In this document: one piece after another, positions 8,415 to 17,163 of the stretch
How the letters are laid out: each line of letters starts with the position of its first letter
How positions within the stretch are numbered: position 1 is the stretch's first letter
Source of the DNA: an uncultured Selenomonadales bacterium
GTDB taxonomy: Bacteria > Bacillota > Negativicutes > Selenomonadales > Selenomonadaceae
Length of the DNA stretch: 43,912 nt
Direction of reading: 5' to 3'
Assembly: GCA_937877565.1 (NCBI GenBank)
Contig: CALFJB010000095.1
Span: forward strand, 1 to 43,912
Made by a program: the position numbers and the translations under genes
Notes under the pieces: generated by a model
The model's input: only the letters and a program-made list of their open reading frames with translations
Told to the model about the DNA's origin: nothing
Databases searched by the model: none

Positions 8415-9950
8415 ATGGCAAAAATTAAACACGCGCCAATTTGTTTGGTAATTATGGACGGCTGGGGAATTGGCGATCCAATGGACAAGTACAACGCAAT
8501 TCAAGTTGGAAGTACACCTGTACTTGACGACCTTACAAAAAAATATCCCAATGCACAACTGCAAGCATCCGGCGAATATGTCGGACTTCCTGACGGACAA
8601 ATGGGAAATTCCGAAGTTGGACATATGAACATTGGCGCGGGACGTATCATTTATCAACCGCTTACAAAAATTACAAAGGCAATTCGTGACGGCGATTTCT
8701 TCCAAAACAAAGCTTTAAACGACGTTACAGATAAAGTTATTGCAAGCGGCGGCGCACTTCATCTTTTCGGCTTACTTTCACCCGGCGGCGTTCACAGCCA
8801 TACAGATCACGTTTACGGACTTTTGAAACTTGCAAAAGATAAAGGCGTTAAAAAAGTTTATGTGCATGCATTTTTGGACGGGCGCGACGTTCCGCCAAGT
8901 TCAGCGATTGAATATCTTGCAACTCTCGAAGAAAAAATTGAAGAAATTGGAATTGGACAAGTTGCAACAATTTCCGGCAGATATTACGCAATGGACAGAG
9001 ATAAACGTTGGGATCGCGTTCAAAAAGCTTATGACGCCATTGCAAAGGCTGACGCGCCGCGCAAGGCTGATTCTGCAACCGCTATCAGAGAATCCTACGA
9101 AAACAAAGTTACAGATGAATTTGTAATTCCTGTAGTTGTCGGCGATTATGACGGCGTAAAACCTAATGACGGAATTATTTTCTTCAACTTCCGCCCAGAT
9201 CGTGGTCGTGAAATGACGCACGCCTTTACCGATGACAAATTTGACGGCTTTGAACGTGTCGAAGAATTGAAAAATGTTCCTTTCGTGACAATGGCGCAAT
9301 ATGAAGAAGGCTTGAATGTTACGGTTGCTTATCCGCCTGAAAGTGTTTCAAACGGTCTCGGCGAAACTATCAGCAAGGCGGGATTAAGTCAACTTCGTAT
9401 TGCCGAAACTGAAAAATATGCTCACGTAACATTTTTCTTTAACGGCGGCGTTGAAGAGCCATACGCGGGCGAAGACAGAATTTTGGTACCTTCGCCGAAA
9501 GTTGCAACTTACGATTTAAAACCTGAAATGAGCGCACCTACCGTAACTTTAAAAGTTGCAGAGGCTATTCTTTCTGAAAAATACGATTTTATTATTTTGA
9601 ACTTTGCAAACGGCGATATGGTAGGACATACCGGCGTTATGAAGGCGGCTGTACAGGCGGTTGAAACTGTCGATACTTGCGTTGGCATTTTCGTTACTTG
9701 TATGAAGAAAGTCGGCGGCGAAGTTGTCATTATCGCTGATCACGGCAACGCAGATAAAATGTTTGACTACGATTTGAAAGAACCGTTTACCGCTCATACA
9801 ACTAACCCTGTGCCGATTATCGTTGTTTCTGACAGAGTAGAAAAAGTTGAAAGCGGCGCACTTTGTGACGTTGCACCTACACTTTTGACGCTTGCAGGTA
9901 TGGAAATTCCCGCTGAAATGACAGGCAAAAATCTTGTTACATTGAAATAA
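8415..9950 (+). CDS. gpmI: cofactor-independent phosphoglycerate mutase
   Basis: This 511-residue enzyme interconverts 3- and 2-phosphoglycerate and uses Mn2+. It belongs to the alkaline phosphatase superfamily. Visible motifs are VIMDGWGIGD, the catalytic serine in GNSEVGHMNIGAGR, SPGGVHSHTDH, DGRDVPPSSA, NFRPDRGREMT and ADHGNAD. I place the start at the ATG behind AAAGGAGAG rather than the ATG 21 bp upstream. It is third in the glycolytic run; no enolase gene follows. Confidence 0.96.
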   Translation: MAKIKHAPICLVIMDGWGIGDPMDKYNAIQVGSTPVLDDLTKKYPNAQLQASGEYVGLPDGQMGNSEVGHMNIGAGRIIYQPLTKITKAIRDGDFFQNKALNDVTDKVIASGGALHLFGLLSPGGVHSHTDHVYGLLKLAKDKGVKKVYVHAFLDGRDVPPSSAIEYLATLEEKIEEIGIGQVATISGRYYAMDRDKRWDRVQKAYDAIAKADAPRKADSATAIRESYENKVTDEFVIPVVVGDYDGVKPNDGIIFFNFRPDRGREMTHAFTDDKFDGFERVEELKNVPFVTMAQYEEGLNVTVAYPPESVSNGLGETISKAGLSQLRIAETEKYAHVTFFFNGGVEEPYAGEDRILVPSPKVATYDLKPEMSAPTVTLKVAEAILSEKYDFIILNFANGDMVGHTGVMKAAVQAVETVDTCVGIFVTCMKKVGGEVVIIADHGNADKMFDYDLKEPFTAHTTNPVPIIVVSDRVEKVESGALCDVAPTLLTLAGMEIPAEMTGKNLVTLK

Positions 9951-9974
9951 ATTTTTAGATAAAAACTTTCTGAA

Positions 9975-10002
9975 GTCGCCGTAAATTGCGGCGGCTTTTT
10001 TA
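9975..10002 (+). terminator. terminator of the glycolytic cluster
   Basis: GTCGCCG (9975-9981) pairs with CGGCGGC (9989-9995) with one G-T wobble, followed by a run of T. It closes the gap, pgk-tpiA, gpmI run. Confidence 0.8.
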
Positions 10003-10119
10003 GTTGGATAAATTGCAATAGCGTTTTATTAAGGAAACTTTAATCTTAACAATTTAAAATTATGTCAGATATTTTGTAACAAAAATTTTTACACTATCTG
10101 AAGATGAAATTTTTTCTAT

Positions 10120-10148
10120 TTGGCAAAAATTAAAACAAGTGCTATAAT
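10120..10148 (+). promoter_or_regulatory. promoter of htpX
   Basis: TTGGCA (10120-10125) and a perfect TATAAT (10143-10148) are 17 bp apart, 37 bp upstream of the htpX start. htpX therefore has its own promoter after the terminator. Confidence 0.8.
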
Positions 10149-10184
10149 AAATTTGCCCTGAAAATTTTTTGGAGGTGTTCAAAT

Positions 10185-11048
10185 ATGAATATTTTTAAGA
10201 CAACAATTTTAATGGCGTTGCTAACCGGCTTAATGGTGGCGATTGGCGGCGCAATAGAAGGCAGTACCGGCGCAATGGTTATGCTTGTAATTTCGCTCGG
10301 TATGAATTTTTTCAGTTACTGGTTTAGTGATTCAATGGTGCTGAAAATGTACGACGCAAAAGAAATTTCTGAAAGTGATTCGCCGCAACTTTTCAACATT
10401 GTAAGAAATTTGGCGCAAAAAGCAGAATTACCGATGCCCCGCGTCTATATCATTCATAGCGACGTACCAAACGCCTTTGCAACGGGCAGAAATCCAAGTC
10501 ATGCGGCGGTTGCAGTTACAACGGGAATAATGAAGGCGTTGGACTATAACGAAATTTCCGGCGTATTAGGGCACGAATTGGCACACGTCAAACACCGTGA
10601 TATTTTGACGGGAACTATTGCCGCGTCAATGGCAGGCGTTATTTCAATGGTTGCAAATATCGTACAATGGGGCGCAATTTTCGGCACTCGTTCAAGTGAA
10701 GATAACGGCGGAGCGATTGGCACTTTGGCTACAATTATTATTGCGCCGCTTGCCGCGTCTTTAATTCAAATGGCAATTTCCCGCTCCCGTGAATACGACG
10801 CAGATAAAACCGGCGGCGAACTTTGCGGCAACCCGCTTTATCTTGCAAGTGCGCTTGAAAAAATTGAATACTACGCGCAACGTGCAACGCTTGAAAATTC
10901 CACAACTTCAACGGCTCATATGTTTATCGTGAATCCTTTGGAAGGCGCAAGCGTTAAACTTAAAAATCTTTTTTCTACACATCCTGCAACCGAAGACAGA
11001 ATTGCAAAACTGCGCGAACAAGCATTAGCTTTACAAGCAGCAAATTAA
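10185..11048 (+). CDS. htpX: HtpX-like membrane zinc metalloprotease
   Basis: This 287-residue M48B protease degrades misfolded membrane proteins. Two N-terminal membrane segments (about 7-26 and 30-50) precede the zinc motif HELAH (His130, His134) and a further hydrophobic pair at about 145-195. The third ligand region is SREYDADKTGGEL. The C-terminus has the usual FSTHPATEDRIAKLR. The site GGAGGTG precedes the ATG. Confidence 0.95.
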   Translation: MNIFKTTILMALLTGLMVAIGGAIEGSTGAMVMLVISLGMNFFSYWFSDSMVLKMYDAKEISESDSPQLFNIVRNLAQKAELPMPRVYIIHSDVPNAFATGRNPSHAAVAVTTGIMKALDYNEISGVLGHELAHVKHRDILTGTIAASMAGVISMVANIVQWGAIFGTRSSEDNGGAIGTLATIIIAPLAASLIQMAISRSREYDADKTGGELCGNPLYLASALEKIEYYAQRATLENSTTSTAHMFIVNPLEGASVKLKNLFSTHPATEDRIAKLREQALALQAAN

Positions 11049-11190
11049 ATTTTTATAGGTTGGCTATAAAAAAGTTAAGTTAAAATTTTTTCCGTCAGCA
11101 CGTATTTGATCTCTAGACAATTAAGGAAATTTGAAAATATCTTCGCCAATTTCAGAATAAAAGACTCAATGTAAATATCAGAAGCAAAAA

Positions 11191-11244
11191 CGGCGGTCTG
11201 CTAAAGAGCACGCTTGCTATCGCAACCGCGCAGGACGACCGCCG
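11191..11244 (+). repeat. composite hairpin repeat, copy 2
   Basis: CGGCGGTC (11191-11198) and GACCGCCG (11237-11244) form an outer stem. The core sits in its loop: TGCTAAAGAGCACGCTTGCTAT and the following bases to 11235. Here the core is nested in the stem; in copy 3 the same parts lie side by side. The rest of the 301-bp gap after htpX is AT-rich without genes. Confidence 0.8.
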
Positions 11245-11284
11245 CCGCAGGTTGATTCATGGAATCATCTGCGGAATTTTTTTC
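11245..11284 (+). terminator. htpX terminator, part of the composite repeat
   Basis: CCGCAG (11245-11250) pairs with CTGCGG (11269-11274), and inside it TGATTC pairs with GAATCA. A T-run follows at 11277-11284. A close relative of this hairpin is at 26906-26939. Confidence 0.85.
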
Positions 11285-11349
11285 TTGCAAAATTGATAAA
11301 AAAATTACCACAACGAATTAATTTAAAAATCGTTTATTTTGCCAATATA

Positions 11350-11985
11350 TTATTCAAGTAAATTTACTCCTGCACAAACAACGCGATAATTCAAACGATT
11401 TACAACAAAAAATATTTGTCCTACTTTATCATCTGAACTGAAGAAATTTTTTGCTTTGTTCCACAACGTGTCTTTAAATTCAACTTGATATATTATCACA
11501 TCGTAATAATTATCCAGATTTTCTACAAAATAGTCTTCGCCATAAGCATTTAAAATATCTTGTGCAGTAGAGCCGACATGCATTCCGCGCCTTGTTGAAA
11601 GAGTAGAATCTTCACAGAATATCGCCGTAGCTATATTATCTTTTGAAATAACTCCGACCGCTCCATTTTGGTAAATGCTAAATAAAATTCTGGAACCTTC
11701 CAATCTTTGGAAGTTATTTGCATCACCTAAAATATTTTCAATTTCATTTATTGATTTACCAATTTCCGCACCGCCAATAGAAAGTTCCGGATTACCTGTA
11801 TCCAAAATTGAAGTTTCCAAGTAATGTTTTACAGCTTTTTTTGCAACTCCACGTGTAATTTTGCCAAAAAGTTTGGAATAATTGACGGCAGCATTACAAG
11901 TTGAAACCGTGCTAAAAATAAAAAGAATTACGATTAAAGCACAAAACATTTTTAAATTAAATTTATCAAAAATTTTTCCGAACAT
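11350..11985 (-). CDS. unknown exported protein
   Basis: This 211-residue protein has a signal peptide (Lys-rich start, hydrophobic stretch about 13-30, probable cleavage after CNAA). The mature part contains two short similar stretches, IGKSINEIENILGDANN and VGSTAQDILNAYGEDYF. Such G-x-S/T-xx-(D/E)-I-xx-xxG patterns occur in small periplasmic SmpA/BLIP-like modules, but the link is weak. The site is GGGGGAAAA. It is a single gene next to decayed DNA; function unknown. Confidence 0.75.
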   Translation of the reverse strand: MFGKIFDKFNLKMFCALIVILFIFSTVSTCNAAVNYSKLFGKITRGVAKKAVKHYLETSILDTGNPELSIGGAEIGKSINEIENILGDANNFQRLEGSRILFSIYQNGAVGVISKDNIATAIFCEDSTLSTRRGMHVGSTAQDILNAYGEDYFVENLDNYYDVIIYQVEFKDTLWNKAKNFFSSDDKVGQIFFVVNRLNYRVVCAGVNLLE

Positions 11986-12176
11986 AGGATTTTCCCCCTT
12001 TAAAAATTTTTTTTAACAAATAGAAAATACACTCGCTCCAGTTTCCGCATCAAATTCCATTGTAATTTGATAAATTTATTATACTCAAAAATTTTTGCCT
12101 TACTGTTTGATATTTTCAAATAAAATTTTTATTTATATTTTTAAAACGTCTGGCAACTTAAACGTAAGAAAAAATT

Positions 12177-12290
12177 TTAATTTGGTATAGTTACTGTTAA
12201 TACCGTTCCGCCGCCTTAGCTTGTTTGTATCGCCAATTTTCCGCCGCACATAATTTTTAGCCGGAAAGTGTCTTTCGTAAGTGCGGGCGC
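12177..12290 (-). pseudogene. C-terminal fragment of a histidine kinase ATPase domain
   Basis: On the minus strand the last codons read GGGTVLTVTIPN and a stop, which is the typical end of a GHKL ATPase domain. Upstream in the same frame is CGGKLAIQTS, then an in-frame TAA just before GGGTV. No intact kinase lies upstream. The remainder of the 500-bp stretch 11986-12486 is AT-rich; apart from this fragment I see nothing certain in it. Confidence 0.55.
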
Positions 12291-12486
12291 ATTTTTAGCA
12301 GGAAATTATCAAATTTATATCTCGATAAATCATCAAATCGACATAAAGAAAAATTTGAAAAACAAGAAACTTTGAAAGGCAAATATGACATTCTGAAACT
12401 TCCCTTGCTGAAAAAAATAAAAAATGCTAAATTTATTTGGTTTTATTGGAAGTCACAGAATAAAAAATTTTTTAGGAGGAATGACA

Positions 12487-13694
12487 ATGAAAAACATTGC
12501 AGATTTGGTGGTTTACGGGAAAATTTTTACTTCTGAAGGAAATCAAATTGTCGAGGCGTTTGCAGTCAAAGACGGAAAATATAAAAGTTTTGAAAAAAGA
12601 AATTCGCGGCGGCGAAATTGTTTTTGGTGAAGACGGCACGCCTACAGGTTATCTCAAGGAACAGGCTGGAACTTATATCCGCTCTTTCTTGGACAATGAC
12701 AATATTTTTTCCGTTGACTTGGCAAAAGAAACTCTGTCAGATATTCAGAAAAAATTGTTATCTGAAGGCTACACAATGTACATGGACGGCTGGAGTAATT
12801 ATTTTTTCAATGAAAGTTACTTTAAAGCGGCGCAGCAAACTGATCAAGCGGGCGATTTGCACTTAATGTTGGGGTTGACATATGAAATTGAAAGCTGGAT
12901 GGATGTTGATAAAAATTTAGAAAAAGCAGTTGAAATTCAGAAATATTCTTCCAAACATGTAAAAACTAATTGGGTTAAACTTTTCATGGACGGTACAGTT
13001 GAAATGGGTACGGGATTTGTTGAACCGCTGTATCCCGGCGGAAAACAAGGAATTGTCAACTGGGCGGAAGATGAAGTTACGGACATCACGCGCAAGGCAA
13101 ATGAAAAAGTTAAGTATGCACATTCACACAATGGGAAATTTGGCAGTTAATCGCGCAGTCAACGCCTTCATAAACGGCGGTAAAGATGAAATGAGAAATA
13201 CGCTTGTACATGTGAATAATGTTATTCCGTCGGATTATAAACGAATGGCAGACCACAATATTTTTGTAACTGCCGGTATGCTTTGGCATCAAAACGATGA
13301 TGAGACTCAAAAAATTTTGCTTGAAATGGTACCCGAAGGCATGGGCGACAAAAGTTATCCAATGAAGTCATTTTTCGATAACGGCATAAATATAACTTCG
13401 CATTCAGATTTTCCTGAACTTTCCGGCAGTCCTGACGACCCTTTTGGAATTATTGAAATTGCGGTTACGGGACAATATTACCTGGAACCCGGAAAACCTT
13501 GGTGGGCTGAAGAACTTATCACACGTGAACAAGCAATTCAATCTTTAACAATCAACATTGCAAAGCAAATGTTCATTGAAACCGAGCGCGGCAGTATCAG
13601 CGAAGGAAAATTTGCAGACTTCCTCCTTGTGACCAAAGATATTTTGGATTGTCCAGTTACAGAAATTCACGAGGCAAAACCTGCCGCTACTTAA
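12487..13694 (+). pseudogene. broken amidohydrolase (YtcJ-like) gene
   Basis: The gene starts at an ATG behind AGGAGG (MKNIADLVVYGKIFTSEG), like metal-dependent amidohydrolases of the YtcJ type. At about 12590 the frame changes and the protein jumps to EIRGGEIVFGEDGTPTGYLK, which in relatives lies over 100 residues later; the segment with the H-x-H metal motif is missing. A second frame change near 13115-13120 joins KVKYAHSHNG to MHIHTMGNLAVNRAVNAF. The last fragment keeps ITSHSDFPELSGSPDDPF and ERGSISEGKFADFLL. It ends in TAA where relatives have a tyrosine, and the sequence continues FEGKKVF. One deletion, two frameshifts and a nonsense codon make it a clear pseudogene. Confidence 0.9.
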
Positions 13695-13724
13695 TTTGAA
13701 GGCAAAAAAGTTTTTTCAATTTAA

Positions 13725-13892
13725 ACGCAAATAAAGAAAGAAAATGTTGATGTAAATGAATTGAATCAAGCGAATAAACAGATTCACGGCTCATTTGATC
13801 CTGAACTTGCAGTAAAGACGAAAACAGGATTTTTTGTTGGCAAAAAATTAAATGACGCTTTGGCTTTTTGCTGTATTTTAGTTGGAAGATAA
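13725..13892 (+). pseudogene. short open remnant without a start codon
   Basis: A 55-codon frame (ending GFFVGKKLNDALAFCCILVGR, stop 13890-13892) has no usable start and follows the broken amidohydrolase. It reads like protein but I do not recognise it. On the minus strand at about 13920-14020 there are also two short frame-shifted stretches (GNVSVIFDTLKTL; EIEMADILSEIQNKL then stop). The whole 13695-14131 gap is best read as decayed genes. Confidence 0.3.
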
Positions 13893-14131
13893 TTTTAATC
13901 TTAGCTATTGTATAACATCACAATTTATTTTGAATTTCGGATAAAATATCAGCCATTTCAATTTCATAGAGTTTTCAAAGTATCAAAAATTACCGACACA
14001 TTGCCTTTAGTCTCGATAAATTATCAGACGAGACCACGCTTAATTAATCCCACACGGTAACCAATTGCCATTTGTAACGCGCAGTAAAATATTTTATTTT
14101 TCGTGGCGATATACAATGATGAACAAATTTT

Positions 14132-15235
14132 TTACTGCTTGAAAATTCTCGGTACACGATTTGAAACAAGGCAAGTAATTTCGTAGTTGATAGTTTTTAA
14201 ATGGCGGGCGGCGTCATCAATCGAAATTTTTTCACTGCCGAATAAAATAACTTCGTCGCCAATTTTAACATTTGGAATTTCTGAAACGTCAACCATAAAC
14301 TGATCCATACAGACGCGCCCCGCTACAGGCGCAATTTTGCCGTTAATTTCGACGTGAAAACCTTTGTAGGCTCTTATGTACCCGTCAGCGTAACCGAGCG
14401 GAATTGTGGCTATTTTAGCGCGTTTAGAGGCGATAAATTCACGCCCGTAACCAATCGAAGTACCGGCGGGAATTTCTTTAACGTAAGCAACTTTTGCAAC
14501 CAATTTCATGACCGGCTGAAGTTCGATTGTATGTTTGACAAATTCAGACGGATACATTCCGTAAGTTATAACACCTGCGCGAACCATATCAAGATGAGCG
14601 GCGGGAATTTCCAGAATTGCGGCTGATTCTGCAATGTGGCGAATTTGAATTTTAATACCGCGTTCAGAAATTTTTTCGCAGGTATTTTTAAATTTTTCCA
14701 ACTGCTGAAGTGTAAAAGTTTTGTCGCTTGAATCAGCGTCCGCAAAATGGCTGAAAATCCCTTCAATTTCAACATTCGGCAACTTTGAAATTTTATCGGC
14801 AATTTCTAACGCGTCATCAGGAAAAATTCCAATCCTGCCCATACCCGTTTCAATTTTTAAATGGATTTTAGCCCGCGTGTCGAATTTAACGGCGACGGCG
14901 GAAATTTTTTCAGCCAATTCAAAGTCAGAAACTGCGGCAGTTAATTTATTTTCAACTGCAATTTCGGCGGCGTCGTATGGAATTAAGCCCAAAATTAAAA
15001 TTGGCAAAGTAAAACCTGCGCGACGAAGTTGCAAGCCTTCCTCAACGGTTGCAACTGCCAAAAAATCTGCGCCAACTTCAACAGCAACTTTTGAAACTTC
15101 AACTGCGCCATGCCCGTAAGCATTAGCCTTGACGACGGCGCAAAGTTTGGCGGTAGGTTGAATGTGGCGGCGAATTTCGGTAAGATTATGGCGAATTGCT
15201 TTTAAATTTATTTCAGCCCAAGCGTCCCGGTACAT
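14132..15235 (-). CDS. alr: alanine racemase
   Basis: This PLP enzyme of 367 residues makes D-alanine for peptidoglycan. The PLP lysine is Lys36 in AVVKANAYGHG. Other signatures are ETGMGRIG, SHFADADSSD, IGYGREF with the catalytic tyrosine, PLGYADGY and GRVCMDQFMVDVS. The start has an AAGGGAGAG site. It is divergent from holA; the 124-bp gap holds an inverted pair of heptamer arrays. Confidence 0.96.
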   Translation of the reverse strand: MYRDAWAEINLKAIRHNLTEIRRHIQPTAKLCAVVKANAYGHGAVEVSKVAVEVGADFLAVATVEEGLQLRRAGFTLPILILGLIPYDAAEIAVENKLTAAVSDFELAEKISAVAVKFDTRAKIHLKIETGMGRIGIFPDDALEIADKISKLPNVEIEGIFSHFADADSSDKTFTLQQLEKFKNTCEKISERGIKIQIRHIAESAAILEIPAAHLDMVRAGVITYGMYPSEFVKHTIELQPVMKLVAKVAYVKEIPAGTSIGYGREFIASKRAKIATIPLGYADGYIRAYKGFHVEINGKIAPVAGRVCMDQFMVDVSEIPNVKIGDEVILFGSEKISIDDAARHLKTINYEITCLVSNRVPRIFKQ

Positions 15236-15260
15236 AAAAAACTCTCCCTTCGGTCGATTT

Positions 15261-15295
15261 TTAGGGATTAGCGGCTAGGGGCTAGGGACTAGGGA
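15261..15295. repeat. heptamer array, YTAGGGR type, locus 1 left arm
   Basis: Five heptamers in a row: TTAGGGA, TTAGCGG, CTAGGGG, CTAGGGA, CTAGGGA. It lies between alr and holA and faces an inverted array 16 bp away. Confidence 0.9.
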
Positions 15296-15311
15296 TTTTA
15301 AACTTTCTCTT

Positions 15312-15346
15312 CCCTAACGCCTAACGCCTAACATCTAACACCTAGA
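15312..15346. repeat. heptamer array, locus 1 right arm (inverted)
   Basis: Five heptamers on the opposite strand sense: CCCTAAC, GCCTAAC, GCCTAAC, ATCTAAC, ACCTAGA. Together with the left arm it can form an imperfect 35-bp stem. It ends 13 bp before the holA start. Confidence 0.9.
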
Positions 15347-15359
15347 AAGAAGTGATAAT

Positions 15360-16358
15360 TTGAATTACAAAGATTTTATGAAAATGCTTGATATAAAAAT
15401 TAAGCACGTGTATTTGTTGAGCGGCGAAGAAACTTTTTACATTGACAAGGCGCGGGATAAAATTTTTCAAAAGTTGCAAGTCGATAAATCCGACGTTGTA
15501 AAAATCGACTGCAACGAAAAAATTTCAATCGCCGAAATTGTCAGCACGATTGATAGTGCGCCATTTTTCAATCCAAAAAATGTTGTACTCGTAAAAAACG
15601 CGCCGTTCTTCAGCGCGGAAAGTAAATCTGAACGCCTCGAAAAAGTTTTGGAAAATATGCTTGATACAAACTACGTGATATTCACGGCGAAAACTGCAGA
15701 CAAGCGCAAAAAACTTTACAAAATTGTTTCAAAAGTTGGCGAAACTTTGGAGGCGGAGCCGCTTAAATCGTGGCAACTTGATGACTGGTTAAACGAAAAA
15801 CTAAAATCAATCGGCAAAATTATGAATTTCGACGCACGCAGATATTTTTCTGAAAGAATCGGCGTATTGCCGGAAATTTCAATTTGGTACTTGGAAAATG
15901 AATTTGAAAAAATTTGCCTCAACGTGCGCGGCAAAGAAATAACTTTGGAAGATTTACAGCGAAATTTGCTTGAGATGCCGGAAGTTTCAAACTTCGCCAT
16001 TGTTGACGCCATTGACGCACGAAAAACTAAAAACGCCGTGCAAATTCTGCGAACTCAAATGCGTAACCAATATAATTTTGTTATGGTTATTACGGTTTTA
16101 AGTCGCCACGTCCGCCAACTACTTTTGGCAAAATTTTATATCAAAAATAAAATTACCGGCAACGAATTGGCGCAAAAATTGGAAATGCACCCGTTCATTG
16201 CCAAAAAGTTTGAAAAAATCGTTCCAACTTACAGCACAAAACTTTTGGAAGAAATTTTTATGGATATTGCCGACGCAGATTTTAATTTTAAAGTTGGTCG
16301 CGCAGGCGTCGAAAGTTTGGAGCGAATTGTTATTAAATTGTGTCGTCGCAACTTTTGA
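15360..16358 (+). CDS. holA: DNA polymerase III delta subunit
   Basis: The delta subunit opens the sliding clamp as part of the clamp loader. This 332-residue protein shows the family pattern: HVYLLSGEETFYIDKARDKI at the N-terminus, FFNPKNVVLVKNAPFF, VIFTAKTADKRKKL, and FAIVDAIDARKTKNAVQIL in the middle. The C-terminal collar region ends SLERIVIKLCRRNF. The start is TTG behind a weak GAAGTGA site. The usual downstream neighbour rpsT is absent. Confidence 0.9.
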   Translation: MNYKDFMKMLDIKIKHVYLLSGEETFYIDKARDKIFQKLQVDKSDVVKIDCNEKISIAEIVSTIDSAPFFNPKNVVLVKNAPFFSAESKSERLEKVLENMLDTNYVIFTAKTADKRKKLYKIVSKVGETLEAEPLKSWQLDDWLNEKLKSIGKIMNFDARRYFSERIGVLPEISIWYLENEFEKICLNVRGKEITLEDLQRNLLEMPEVSNFAIVDAIDARKTKNAVQILRTQMRNQYNFVMVITVLSRHVRQLLLAKFYIKNKITGNELAQKLEMHPFIAKKFEKIVPTYSTKLLEEIFMDIADADFNFKVGRAGVESLERIVIKLCRRNF

Positions 16359-16429
16359 AAAGTTGACAAACAGTTGTCGCGGTGTAGCTTTTTATAAACT
16401 TCAGCGTTGCGCCGCGCTTTAAAATTTCA

Positions 16430-16654
16430 TTATTCATTTGGCAATTTAACTTCGCAACCTAAACAATCGCCGTAAGCCCAATCCTCAATGTAAGGTTCGT
16501 CCGTCGTCGAATGAATTTTGACTTTGTGCCAATAGCCATTTTGAAAAAGTTCAATCTCCTGCCCAATCTGCAACTTCGTAAAAATCAGTTCGCCGTTTGA
16601 AAAATGTTGCACTGCAATAGAATCTTCGTGCCAAATTAAAGTTCCTTCGTACAT
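16430..16654 (-). CDS. small unknown protein, possibly DUF5348-like
   Basis: This 74-residue soluble protein starts MYEGTLIWHED behind AGGAGGTG. The longer in-frame version begins without such a site and runs into the upstream gene. It has a compact beta-rich look (LIFTKLQIGQEIELFQNGYWHKVKIHST), reminiscent of small DUF5348 proteins; I am not sure of this. It follows the membrane protein gene closely and is probably coupled to it. Confidence 0.65.
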   Translation of the reverse strand: MYEGTLIWHEDSIAVQHFSNGELIFTKLQIGQEIELFQNGYWHKVKIHSTTDEPYIEDWAYGDCLGCEVKLPNE

Positions 16655-16665
16655 TTCGACACCTC

Positions 16666-17067
16666 CTAATTTGCGCCAAATATTCTTTCGATGAGCGGGC
16701 GAAAATACTGGTAGCCCATTTGCCACGCCGGAATTAGCGACACGCCGAAAAATAAAACTAAGTTAAACAACAACGCGGCGAGCGATTTTTTGAAAGTTGA
16801 GTAAAACGCCACAATCCCGCACAATCCCCAAACTGCAACTTGCCACATTTCCGCGCCGAATCCATATTCAACCGTTATGTAAATCAGTATCGCCGTTACA
16901 AATAGCATTATCGTTGAAATTGCGGCGATCCATTTGGTTTTCGTCCGCATATGAAAAATACCGTTGCCGTTTTCGTCCTTCACTTCGTCCAGTGATTGAA
17001 CGTCAAAACGGGCGTCTTCGTTTTTTGTATCGTTTGAATTTTTTTCGGGTTTAATTTCGTCAGCCAT
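16666..17067 (-). CDS. small membrane protein of unknown function
   Basis: This 133-residue protein has a charged, Asp/Glu/Lys-rich N-terminal half (1-45) and then three hydrophobic segments at about 46-65, 72-92 and 96-116. The start has an AAGGAG site. The stop (TAG) overlaps the ribosome site of the 74-residue gene. No known family is evident. Confidence 0.7.
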   Translation of the reverse strand: MADEIKPEKNSNDTKNEDARFDVQSLDEVKDENGNGIFHMRTKTKWIAAISTIMLFVTAILIYITVEYGFGAEMWQVAVWGLCGIVAFYSTFKKSLAALLFNLVLFFGVSLIPAWQMGYQYFRPLIERIFGAN

Positions 17068-17127
17068 TTTATCAGCTCCTTTTTAAAACAATTTTACTAC
17101 CAAAAAGGTTGCTTTGTCTATGCTTTT

Positions 17128-17162
17128 TTAGGGATTAGGGGCTAGGAGTTAGGGGCTAGAAA
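17128..17162. repeat. heptamer array, locus 2
   Basis: Units TTAGGGA, TTAGGGG, CTAGGAG, TTAGGGG, CTAGAAA. There is no inverted partner. The array ends one base before the TTG start of the ABC protein and may supply its only purine-rich ribosome site (TAGGAG / AGGGG). Confidence 0.9.
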
Positions 17163-17163
17163 C

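Noticed and set aside
12316..12480. Plus-strand open stretch (LYLDKSSNRHKEKFEKQE...) before the broken amidohydrolase
   Set aside because: No start codon and no recognisable homology; AT-rich DNA gives such open stretches by chance.
15261..15346. Short regular repeats that might be a CRISPR array
   Set aside because: Units are 7 bp and contiguous, with no unique spacers; no cas genes are nearby.
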